From NCBI RefSeq assembly GCF_039993895.1, contig NZ_CP121194.1, forward strand, positions 3,844,001 through 3,908,000: 64,000 bases of DNA. The letters are read 5' to 3'. The position numbers were made by a program, and so were the translations under genes. A model generated the notes under the pieces. It saw nothing but the letters and a program-made list of their open reading frames with translations, searched no databases and was not told where the DNA came from. The stretch is from Edaphobacter paludis (GTDB lineage: Bacteria > Acidobacteriota > Terriglobia > Terriglobales > Acidobacteriaceae). Shown here in pieces: positions 43,041 through 51,015 of this stretch (the first letter of the stretch is position 1; the number at the start of each line of letters is the position of its first letter).

Positions 43041-43068
43041 GAAACGGCGGCCATTGCTGGCCGCCCTT
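43041..43068 (-). terminator. Terminator after TonB receptor 2
   Basis: Read on the minus strand, GGCGGCCA (43065-43058) pairs with TGGCCGCC (43053-43046) around a 4-base loop, then GTTTC runs to 43041 and TTTGCG continues beyond. It lies 29 bases after the receptor stop and between receptor and GH35 gene. Confidence 0.75.
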
Positions 43069-43093
43069 CTGTAGTGGATTCAAGTCAGTCAGG

Positions 43094-46000
43094 CTAGAAA
43101 GTGAACTTTCCGGCCAGTTGGAATATGCGCGGATCGGCGGCGGCGGTTGCATCGCCGAAGGTACTGCCCGAACTGAGCGTGGTGGTGAATCTGTTGAAGT
43201 TGGGATGATTGAGAGCATTGAATGCCTCCAGCCGCAGTTGGAAGGCAAGGCGCTCATGTATAGGGAAGGTACGGCTGAGTGCAGCGTCCACGTTGTAGTA
43301 GTTGGGTTGGCGAAAGGCGTTGCGGCCAAGGTTGCCGAGCGTACCGATAGCGTTCGTCGTAAAGGCGGCGCTGTTGAGGTAGGCAAGGTTGCCCGGCGTC
43401 TTTTGGTAGATCTGCGCATGGGTGTAGACCGCATTGGGATTGATCACGTTCGGCCGGTCGTTACCTTGTCCGGTGAGCGAGTTATCGGTGCCGGTGGTGA
43501 CGTTGAGAGGCAGGCCGCTCAGAATCCGAACGATGGGAGCAATCTGCCAGTTGTTAACCACTCCTCCCGCAATTCCATGCAGGCTGGAGAAGTGGCTTGA
43601 CGCAACGATAGAGGTGTTGAAGATGTGGCGCACATCAAAGCCGCAGTTGGCGCGGTCGAGACGCGGATTGTTGGAATCCTCAAAGATCGGCAGCGCGATA
43701 TCGCCCGGTGCGTCGCCGACGCTGATGCAATGCGACCAGGTGTAGTTCGCGAGGAAGCTGAAGTTATTGGACATGCGGTGCTGAATAGCCGCAATGACAC
43801 CGCTATAGGTGGAGTCGTTGCCATCGCTGATGAGGGTCATGGTCGGGCTGTAGCCCTGTCCCTGCACCGGGTTGGCGAGCGAGAGAACGGTGCGGAGGTT
43901 GGAGTTGCCCGTCGAGGAGCAAGCCTTGCCCACGCCGGGGGAGATGGTCAGAGCACCGCAGGAGCCAGGGCCTGTCCATATGCCGGGGATGTAGACAGCC
44001 TGGTTAATACCCCGGCCGAGCCAGAGGTGAGAGTTGTGATCGCCGAGATAGTTGATGGAGAAGCTCCAGCCGCGGCCGAGGTCCTGTTGGACGCTGGCCG
44101 TCCACTGATTGACGGTCGGCGTTTGAATGTGGCGAGGCATAAGAATATAGAGCGTGTTGGTCGGGAACGGGGCGCTGGCGTTGGGCGGATAGACTCCCGG
44201 GAACGGATCGCCGCCGGGGTATCCGGCCCACGGTTGGCTGAAGCTGAACTGACCGTTCAGGTCGATCTCGTTGACGAACGGAGGATTGGACGTCAGGCGC
44301 TGCGAGGTATACAGAGCAGGCGAGTCATACATGATCGCGCCGCCGAAGCGGAAGATCGTCCTGCCCGTTCCATAAGGATCGTAGGTGAGCGCCGCTCTCG
44401 GAGAGAAATTGGCGAGCCGATTGTCGGTAAAAGATTTGGGCACCCCGGCATCGCCGTAGTAGAACGATCCCGCTGGCGCATTGGGGAACTTGGTGCTGTG
44501 CTGGTTGGCATCAAAGGCGGAGCGGATAAAGGTGCTGCCACGTCCGAACTTGTCGGTCTGGTAGAGATTTGGCTCCCAGCGGAGGCCGATGTTAACGGTG
44601 AGGCGCTGGGTGAAGTGGTAGGTATCCTGCCCGTAGATGCTGAACATGGTCTGGCGATACGTCGTCTGCTGGGCGCGGCTCTGGCTGAAGCTGCTCATCT
44701 GGCCGGTCAGGAAGTCGATGAGCGGTTCGCCGACGTTCTTGTTCTTCGCGCCGCTGAGCTGGCCGCTGAAGGTGTAGTCGCCGTTGAAGAGATAGCCCGT
44801 GTTGGTGTTGTCGCCGGTACGGATGATCTCGCCGCCGAAGGCAAACTGGTGTTTGCCGTGGAGGTAGTCGACATCGTTGGTGAAGTCTTCGGTGTTGACG
44901 TTGAAGAAGCCGGGCGCGCAGGTGCCGCAGCCGGTCGAGAAGTTATTAGTGACGTTGAGCCGTAGGTCGACCGGAGCATAGACATACAGGTTGGCCCCAA
45001 GCGTGGTGGCATTGATGCCTCCGGCGGTAGGACCACGGGTGTCCCGGCGGCGGCTGTAAGTTCCGTGGAAGGTGTTCACCAGATGCGGCGTGACGATGAA
45101 GGTATCACCTAGTGTGAACGTTTGGACCCGTTCCGAATTACCCGCCGTGCTTGTGAGCAGGATGTTCGTCGGCGAGTAGTAGCTGGGCTGGTTGTAGTTG
45201 GTGATGAAGTAGCGGCCAAAGAGGGAGTGCCGTGCGCTCCAGGTGTAATCCAGCCGGCCAATGTACTGGTCCTCCGTACTGTTGGCGGGAAGGGCGATGT
45301 TGACCAGGCCATACTGGTCGGCCTGCGAGTTGGGCAGGTACTTGATCAGGTTCAGGGTCTGCTGGTTGAGACTGCTCTGCGGAATCTTGCGGGTCGCGGA
45401 GATGTCAGCGCCGGTGACAGGATCGACGATTTTCGTCGATGCGATTCCGCATCTGCTGGCTGTCTTGGAAGGCTGCTGGCTGAAGTCTCCGGTCAACTCT
45501 GCTGGAGTGGGAATGCAGTAGGAGGTGGCGTTGCCGACTTGCTTGTTACGCGTCCCCTGATAGCCGCCGAAGAAGAAGAGCTTGTCGGTGATGATCTTGC
45601 CGCCGAGCGTACCGCCGAACTGGTTGCGCTTGAGGGTGTCCTTCGCGGTTGAGAAGAAGTTAGTGGAGTTGATGATGTTGTTGCGCAGAAATTCGAAGAC
45701 CGTGCCATGCCACTGGTTGGTGCCGGAGTTGGTGACGACGTTGACCAGAGCGCCGGGATGGACGCCGTTGCGGGCAGGAAGGCTATTATTTTCGACCGAG
45801 AATTCGTGCAGCGCATCGGGGAACGGAAAGGGCAGGTTGACGTTGGTGAAGTTGTCGACGTGGTATCCGCCGTCGAGGACGTAGTTGTTGTAGTTGCCCT
45901 GTCCGCCAGCGACGGCGATGACGGTAGAACTCTGGTAGTTCTTGCTGCCGGTCAGGTCGCCGGTGGGTGCGGTCACGGCACCGCCAGAGATGAGGATAAG

Positions 46001-46495
46001 GTCAGTGGCCTGACGACCGTTGAGGGGAAGCTCCGTGATGCGCTTCTGATCGATGACCTGTTTGAAGCTGCTGGTTTCGGTGTCGAGAGCAGCACCGGTT
46101 GCCTGAACCTCGACTTGCTCGGTCGAACTGCCGACGGTCAGGGCTGGGTTGATCTGGATGTTGTTTCCGACCTCCAGAACACCGGTGCGAGTGTAGCCCT
46201 GAAAGCCCGGCGCCGCGATGACCAGACTGTAGGCGCCGACTGGAAGATTCGGGAGACTGAAGATGCCGGCGCCGTCGGTAGCAGTGGCCCGCGAGGTATG
46301 GGTGCCGGTATTGGTAAAGGTGACTTTGGCGTTCGGGATGGAAGCGCCGGTGGGGTCAGTGACCGTGCCCTGAACACTTGCGGTACCCGCAGTCTGTGCA
46401 TGCGCGAGAAAGGATGTGCCGATCAGGAGGGCAGTCAACACGAGAAGCGAACAGAAGCGCTTCATGGGGACGCCGGATGAGCTTAGGAATTTCAT
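43094..46495 (-). CDS. TonB-dependent receptor with carboxypeptidase-regulatory-like domain (Oar-like), receptor 2
   Basis: A 1133-aa outer-membrane protein started at ATG 46495, which has AGGAGGT about eight bases upstream. The longer ORF from 46741 adds a non-conserved leader and is rejected. The signal peptide ends at LAHAQ. The regulatory-like domain reads SVQGTVTDPTGASIPNAKVT and DGAGIFSLPNLPVGAYSLVI. The plug region includes RITELPLNGRQATDLILISG and NNSLPARNGVHPGALVNVVT. The barrel ends with FQLAGKFTF, whose terminal Phe is the usual outer-membrane insertion signal. Typical barrel blocks include DTYHFTQRLTVNIGLRWEPN. A near-consensus promoter lies at 46579-46608. Position upstream of GH35 suggests uptake of galactose-containing glycans, an inference. 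Confidence 0.93.
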   Translation of the reverse strand: MKFLSSSGVPMKRFCSLLVLTALLIGTSFLAHAQTAGTASVQGTVTDPTGASIPNAKVTFTNTGTHTSRATATDGAGIFSLPNLPVGAYSLVIAAPGFQGYTRTGVLEVGNNIQINPALTVGSSTEQVEVQATGAALDTETSSFKQVIDQKRITELPLNGRQATDLILISGGAVTAPTGDLTGSKNYQSSTVIAVAGGQGNYNNYVLDGGYHVDNFTNVNLPFPFPDALHEFSVENNSLPARNGVHPGALVNVVTNSGTNQWHGTVFEFLRNNIINSTNFFSTAKDTLKRNQFGGTLGGKIITDKLFFFGGYQGTRNKQVGNATSYCIPTPAELTGDFSQQPSKTASRCGIASTKIVDPVTGADISATRKIPQSSLNQQTLNLIKYLPNSQADQYGLVNIALPANSTEDQYIGRLDYTWSARHSLFGRYFITNYNQPSYYSPTNILLTSTAGNSERVQTFTLGDTFIVTPHLVNTFHGTYSRRRDTRGPTAGGINATTLGANLYVYAPVDLRLNVTNNFSTGCGTCAPGFFNVNTEDFTNDVDYLHGKHQFAFGGEIIRTGDNTNTGYLFNGDYTFSGQLSGAKNKNVGEPLIDFLTGQMSSFSQSRAQQTTYRQTMFSIYGQDTYHFTQRLTVNIGLRWEPNLYQTDKFGRGSTFIRSAFDANQHSTKFPNAPAGSFYYGDAGVPKSFTDNRLANFSPRAALTYDPYGTGRTIFRFGGAIMYDSPALYTSQRLTSNPPFVNEIDLNGQFSFSQPWAGYPGGDPFPGVYPPNASAPFPTNTLYILMPRHIQTPTVNQWTASVQQDLGRGWSFSINYLGDHNSHLWLGRGINQAVYIPGIWTGPGSCGALTISPGVGKACSSTGNSNLRTVLSLANPVQGQGYSPTMTLISDGNDSTYSGVIAAIQHRMSNNFSFLANYTWSHCISVGDAPGDIALPIFEDSNNPRLDRANCGFDVRHIFNTSIVASSHFSSLHGIAGGVVNNWQIAPIVRILSGLPLNVTTGTDNSLTGQGNDRPNVINPNAVYTHAQIYQKTPGNLAYLNSAAFTTNAIGTLGNLGRNAFRQPNYYNVDAALSRTFPIHERLAFQLRLEAFNALNHPNFNRFTTTLSSGSTFGDATAAADPRIFQLAGKFTF

Positions 46496-46578
46496 TTTGG
46501 TAGGACCTCCTAAATTGGTGCTGCTTAATCCCTCTTGCAATTGGCTTCGTGACCGGACTCGGTTGAGGGTGTGTGAGG

Positions 46579-46608
46579 AATATAGGCGGCAAGTTAAACG
46601 GCTGTCAA
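46579..46608 (-). promoter_or_regulatory. Near-consensus promoter of TonB receptor 2
   Basis: On the minus strand TTGACA (46608-46603), an 18-base spacer, then TATATT (46584-46579), about 84 bases before ATG 46495. The -35 is a perfect match and the -10 matches four or five of six. Confidence 0.7.
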
Positions 46609-46674
46609 CCGGAATGATTCCGTGACAGAAATTTCGAAGAGTTCTCCCGAGCGTATTCCGCCGCCCGGCGACGG

Positions 46675-47529
46675 CTATTTTTGGGCCAGGGCAACGCGAG
46701 GAATCTGCTGAAGATCTGCAATAAAGCCGACATTTCGCCAATTACCCAGCAAATCAGCGAGTGCTTCCTTCTGGCCATGGCCGATTTCGAGCGCAAGCAG
46801 GCCCCCGGGATTGAGCGCTGCGTGTGCCTGCGGGATCAGTCGCCGGTAGATATCGAGGCCAAGTCCGCCGCTGAAAAGAGCTTGCGCAGGCTCATAATCG
46901 CGCACTTCGGGATGGAGTCCATCGCGATCACTCTCCGGGATATAGGGAGGATTACTGACGATGGCGTCGAAGGCTCCGGTCCGGTCTTTTTGCGGGAGGC
47001 CCGTGAGCAGGTCGGACAGGAGGAAGTGAACGCAGCCAGTCAAATGGTGAGCAGCGGCGTTTTGCCGGGCGACCTCAAGGGCTTCGGCGGAGAGGTCGAG
47101 TGCGGTGACCCGGGCCAGACGCAGATGCGCGGCGAGGGCCAGCGCGATAGCCCCGGTGCCGGTGCCGATGTCGAGTATCTTGAGGGGTTGGTCGCGGGGA
47201 AGCCGGTCAAGGACAGCTTCAACCAGGTGTTCCGTCTCGGGGCGGGGGATGAGCGTGGCCGGAGTGACCTTGAGTTGCAGGCCAAAGAACTCCTGCTGGC
47301 CGGTGATGTACTGAATTGGCTCGCAGCCAAGGCGGCGGGTGATGGCTGCCTGATAGAGGGCAAGCTGCTCGGAAGTAAGGGAACGATCGGGATGAGCAAG
47401 AAGCGTGGCGCGATCGAGACCAAGCAGATGCAGAAGCAGAAGCTCCGCATCGCGATGGCCACGGTCGCGAAGATGAGGACTCGCGGCGAGCTGTTCGGTA
47501 GCGAGCGTGAGTGCCTGACGTAAGGTCAT
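46675..47529 (-). CDS. prmC: Peptide chain release factor N5-glutamine methyltransferase
   Basis: PrmC (HemK) methylates the Gln of the GGQ motif in RF1 and RF2, using SAM. The N-terminal helical domain has LLLHLLGLDRATLLAHPDRS and RLGCEPIQYITGQQEFFGLQ, which is the conserved RxxxxPxxYI-EF block. The catalytic domain has LIPRPETEHLVEAVLDRL, DIGTGTGAIALALAAH (motif I), DLSAEALEVARQNAAAHHL, and the diagnostic FDAIVSNPPYIPESD (NPPY). GGLLALEIGHGQKEALADLL is near the end. It is 284 aa, the usual length. ATG 47529 sits 34 bases after the VOC gene stop. It lies in the same orientation as prfA, its substrate gene, but two exported-protein genes stand between them. Confidence 0.94.
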   Translation of the reverse strand: MTLRQALTLATEQLAASPHLRDRGHRDAELLLLHLLGLDRATLLAHPDRSLTSEQLALYQAAITRRLGCEPIQYITGQQEFFGLQLKVTPATLIPRPETEHLVEAVLDRLPRDQPLKILDIGTGTGAIALALAAHLRLARVTALDLSAEALEVARQNAAAHHLTGCVHFLLSDLLTGLPQKDRTGAFDAIVSNPPYIPESDRDGLHPEVRDYEPAQALFSGGLGLDIYRRLIPQAHAALNPGGLLALEIGHGQKEALADLLGNWRNVGFIADLQQIPRVALAQK

Positions 47530-47563
47530 GTTGCTGTTGCTATTGTCTCGCGCTTTGGCTCGA

Positions 47564-48421
47564 TCAACGTGCCTCGATAACGATGAGATTGCCGTCGGGA
47601 TCGGTCACGGTGAGTGCCTTCTTCGATTTTTTGAAGATCACGTGGGCCTGCTTCAGCAGTTTGGAGGAGCGTCCCAGACTGGAGGTGGAGAGAAGGATGC
47701 GGCCTTTGCTGCCCAGACTGGCGACCGGCACGATTTCTACCTGCTCGCCGGAATCTCCGGGAAGGTTGAGCGTCATGGGGTGATGAGCGTCCGGGGTGAA
47801 CTGAAGCTGCTTCAGGTAGAAGTCGCGGGCGGCGGCGGGGTCCTGCATGGCGAGGGTGACTGAGACGAGCTTCGTCCCGACGCGGTCGGTGCCGAGGTGC
47901 TGGCCGCGGTCGCTGTAGTGGCGCGAGCCGGGCATGTACTGCGTGTACTCGATGTTCTGCGGCCCGGTCGCCTGCATGGGACCTTTCAGCGTGAACAGCA
48001 GATTGCCCGCCCCGGCCTTGCGAATCTTGAAGTTGGGTGTGACGCCGCGCGCGATGTAATCGTCATAGACCGCCTGCAGGTTGTCGCTCTCAAAGCACAG
48101 GTGAAGAAAGCCGATCTCAGTATCTTTGGCGGTGGTGGGGTACAGCTCGATGAACTGGCGGTCGTCCAGCTTGATGAAGGACTGGTAGACAGCGCCGTTC
48201 TTGCTGAGGGCGAAGGCCTCGTCGAAGCCAAGCTTCTTGTAGAAGTCGCGCGCAGCGTCGAGATTGTGGACGCGGATGGCGATGTGGGCAATGCCATTGA
48301 GCGCCGGTGTCTGCTGCTGACCTTGAGCCTTCGCAGAGCTGACGCAGAGGAGGCTCGCGAGGGCGAGGGAAGCGATCGATGCGACGGAGCGGACGCGGCT
48401 GCGGAGGGATTGCCTGATCAT
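47564..48421 (-). CDS. Exported two-domain VOC (glyoxalase-like) protein
   Basis: A 285-aa protein with a signal peptide (residues 1-33, ending SAKAQ). Two VOC modules follow. The first starts IAHIAIRVHNLDAARDFYKK and LGFDEAFALSKNGAVYQSFI. The second starts TDRVGTKLVSVTLAMQDPAA and ARDFYLKQLQFTPDAHH. VOC folds bind a metal through paired His and Glu; a clear pair is not conserved in both halves, so catalysis is uncertain. The exported state is unusual, since most VOC proteins are cytoplasmic. The ATG at 48421 overlaps the TGA of the esterase gene by four bases (ATGA), implying coupled translation. The substrate is unknown, and the adjacent esterase suggests the two act together in the periplasm. 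Confidence 0.82.
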   Translation of the reverse strand: MIRQSLRSRVRSVASIASLALASLLCVSSAKAQGQQQTPALNGIAHIAIRVHNLDAARDFYKKLGFDEAFALSKNGAVYQSFIKLDDRQFIELYPTTAKDTEIGFLHLCFESDNLQAVYDDYIARGVTPNFKIRKAGAGNLLFTLKGPMQATGPQNIEYTQYMPGSRHYSDRGQHLGTDRVGTKLVSVTLAMQDPAAARDFYLKQLQFTPDAHHPMTLNLPGDSGEQVEIVPVASLGSKGRILLSTSSLGRSSKLLKQAHVIFKKSKKALTVTDPDGNLIVIEAR

Positions 48422-49599
48422 TTGTCGATTTTATTACCGGATTTATTTCTCGAGGTCGCCCCTGCAATGGGATAGCCCTGCCATAGGTACTCGAGGGCCT
48501 CGGGCAGCGTCTGCTGTTTCACAGCGCGGTCGGTGTGGCCGGCGTTGCGGGCGAAGACGAACTGATAGTGATAGCCTTTGGCGGCCAGCACCTTGGCCAT
48601 GTCCTCGTTGGCAACGACCCAATCGTGCATGTTGTCCCGCATCGCATTCGGGTTGAAGAGGTCGCGGTCGCCCACCTCCATCCAGATGCGCAGCGGCTTG
48701 GCTGGAGAGTCAGGGATGAGGTGTTCGTGAAACTCCCATGCTCCATGCGGAGTCTTCGCATCGGAGGGCCATTGCTGGTTCACATAGGTGCCCGAATAGG
48801 TGAGGACACGGTGGTACAGCTCGGGGTGATACCACGCCATGATCAGGGCGCACGATCCGCCGGAGCTGCCGCCCATGGTGGCGCGGCCATCGGGATCATG
48901 GGTCAGTTCCACGTGGAACTTCGTCTCCACCAGAGGCAGCACTTCTTTTTCTACGAACTCCGCATACCGGCCCGACATGGTGTCGTACTCCAGACCGCGC
49001 TCGCTTCCTTGTGCATCGCCGCTGCCGTTGCTGATGGAGATGGCGATCATCACCGGCACCTTGTGCTCGGCAATCAGGTTGTCCAGCGCGGTGAACAATG
49101 CATGGTCGGGGCCGTCCGCTCCGACGATGAAGGGAGCGGCGGTGCCGGGAACATATTGTTTGGGTACATAGACCGCCACGCGACGGGTGTAGGCAGCGGG
49201 ATGGCTTGTGGTCACCACCAGCTTGGGGGGGTCGGTGGGATCGGGGGTGCCGAAGGTGCCCGCCTCCCGTGCGATGCCGGGATAGATCTTGCTGTCAGCC
49301 GATTGCATGACGAACTCGGACACCGTCCCCTGCGGCACACCTGCCTGCACGGACATCTCCGGCGCGGGGTTGTGAGTCGGGCCGATGATGAAGTTTCCGT
49401 CGGCATCGGCTGGAGCGTTGGTGCCATCGGGCAGTTCCTTCGCTGCCACATAGCCCGGCGTGTGCGGATCGCGGGTAGGGGGCGTGGGGCGTGCCGGGTG
49501 GGTCGAGGCCTGTGGAGTCTGAGCCACAGACTGCGCCGGCGTGAGAGCTGCACCGGCCATTAGGCTGCCCAAAAACGCGATGCTCAAAAGACGGAGCAT
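48418..49599 (-). CDS. Exported esterase (enterochelin-esterase / Esterase D-like)
   Basis: A 393-aa protein from ATG 49599, with AAGGAG nine bases upstream; the longer ORF from 49674 is rejected. The signal peptide ends near PAQSVAQ. The alpha/beta-hydrolase domain starts around GTVSEFVMQSADSKIYPGIA and RRVAVYVPKQYVPGTAAPFI. The nucleophile elbow is RATMGGSSGGSCALIMAWYH (Ser in GGSSGG). Catalytic acid and base are in WMEVGDRDLFNP and ARNAGHTDRAV. The central TGGxxGG region resembles trilactone esterases such as Fes/IroE and some feruloyl esterases. The substrate is not readable. It overlaps the VOC gene by four bases and follows prfA by 104 bases. Confidence 0.88.
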   Translation of the reverse strand: MLRLLSIAFLGSLMAGAALTPAQSVAQTPQASTHPARPTPPTRDPHTPGYVAAKELPDGTNAPADADGNFIIGPTHNPAPEMSVQAGVPQGTVSEFVMQSADSKIYPGIAREAGTFGTPDPTDPPKLVVTTSHPAAYTRRVAVYVPKQYVPGTAAPFIVGADGPDHALFTALDNLIAEHKVPVMIAISISNGSGDAQGSERGLEYDTMSGRYAEFVEKEVLPLVETKFHVELTHDPDGRATMGGSSGGSCALIMAWYHPELYHRVLTYSGTYVNQQWPSDAKTPHGAWEFHEHLIPDSPAKPLRIWMEVGDRDLFNPNAMRDNMHDWVVANEDMAKVLAAKGYHYQFVFARNAGHTDRAVKQQTLPEALEYLWQGYPIAGATSRNKSGNKIDK

Positions 49600-49702
49600 G
49601 TGGGGAACTCCTTTTTGCCTCAGCGATGTAGAAACTGACGGCGTTCCCGACAATCGTACATCTGGACAACCCACTTCGAGCTTCGTGAGCCAAAGTCTCC
49701 GC

Positions 49703-50779
49703 TCAGGCGGCTTCGCCTTCGGCCTTGAGCTTCTCCGCAGTGTAGTGTGCGATCAGGGCATCAACAGTCGGTTGCAGCAGGCCTTCCATCACCATGTTGA
49801 GTTGGTGGTTGGTGAGGCCGATGCGGTGGTCGGTGAGCCGGTTTTGCGGGAAGTTGTAGGTGCGGATCTTCTCGCTGCGGTCGCCCGAGCCTACCTGCTG
49901 CTTGCGATCCTTGGCCTGCTCCTGATGGATGCGCTCGGCCTCGACCTCGTAGAGGCGGGCGCGGAGGACGCGCATGCCCTTTTCGCGGTTCTTGATCTGC
50001 GATTTTTCATCCTGGCAGCTTACGACGGTGTTGGTCGGAATGTGCGTGATGCGGACGGCGGAATAGGTCGTATTGACCGACTGGCCGCCGGGACCGGACG
50101 AGCAGAAGGTATCGATGCGCAGGTCCTTGGCTTCGATCTTGACGTCTACCTCTTCAGCCTCAGGCAGCACCGCCACCGTGATGGCGGAGGTATGAACACG
50201 GCCCTGCGTCTCCGTCGCCGGTACGCGCTGCACGCGGTGGACGCCGGACTCGTACTTCATCTGCGAGTAGACCTTGTCGCCTTCGAAGATGGCCGTGACT
50301 TCCTTCATGCCGCCGCCGATGCCGGTCTCCGAGGTGGAGAGAACTTCGACCTTCCACTTGTGCTGCTCGGCGAAGCGGAGATACATGCGAAACATCTCCG
50401 AGACGAAGATCGCCGCCTCGTCGCCGCCGGTTCCGGCGCGTAGTTCGATGATAATGTTCTTGTCGTCGTTGGGGTCTTTGGGCAGCAGAAGAACTTTCAG
50501 CTCTTCCTCAACCTGCGCGAGGCGAGGTTCCAGGGACGTGAGTTCTTCCTGCGCCATGGCGCGGAGATCGGGGTCGGATTCGGCGAGCATGGCCTTGGCC
50601 TCGGCGATGCCTTCCTTGAGCTTGCGATACTCGCGGAACTTTTCGACGGTCGGCTCAAGGTCGCGGTGCGCCTTGGCGATAGCCTGAAACTTCTTCTGGT
50701 CCTGGACCAGCGTGGGGTCGGACATCTGCTGGCCGAGGTCTTCGTAACGGGCTTCGAGTTGGTCGAGGCGATCAAACAT
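49703..50779 (-). CDS. prfA: Peptide chain release factor 1
   Basis: RF1 recognises UAA and UAG and triggers peptide release on the ribosome. The peptidyl-hydrolysis motif is in [20 protein letters not shown] (GGQ). The block [20 protein letters not shown], then [10 protein letters not shown], is conserved in RF1. PAT-type specificity is supported by the [20 protein letters not shown] stretch, containing a PxT-like motif. It is 358 aa, typical. ATG 50779 has AAGGA nine bases upstream. It is followed on the same strand by the esterase gene 104 bases away. A 236-base gap separates it from the divergent DNA ligase gene. Confidence 0.97.
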   Translation of the reverse strand: MFDRLDQLEARYEDLGQQMSDPTLVQDQKKFQAIAKAHRDLEPTVEKFREYRKLKEGIAEAKAMLAESDPDLRAMAQEELTSLEPRLAQVEEELKVLLLPKDPNDDKNIIIELRAGTGGDEAAIFVSEMFRMYLRFAEQHKWKVEVLSTSETGIGGGMKEVTAIFEGDKVYSQMKYESGVHRVQRVPATETQGRVHTSAITVAVLPEAEEVDVKIEAKDLRIDTFCSSGPGGQSVNTTYSAVRITHIPTNTVVSCQDEKSQIKNREKGMRVLRARLYEVEAERIHQEQAKDRKQQVGSGDRSEKIRTYNFPQNRLTDHRIGLTNHQLNMVMEGLLQPTVDALIAHYTAEKLKAEGEAA

Positions 50780-51015
50780 ATAGAAAAATCCTTATAGCAA
50801 AGTCTTTTGTATTTGCAGTTGTTCTGGGTCTTTGGTCATTGCGTGTTCTGGGAGGTGGAGCAGGAGAAGGCGCAGCTAGGCAAAGTCGTGACGGTCGGGC
50901 GACTCGGTCACGCGGGGACAAAACACCGAATTTGCGGATGCGTTCATTGCTATTTAGATGTTACTCCTGCCGCGCCGGGTTCGGAATGCATCTTTTACCT
51001 GAGAGGTCTTGAGAT

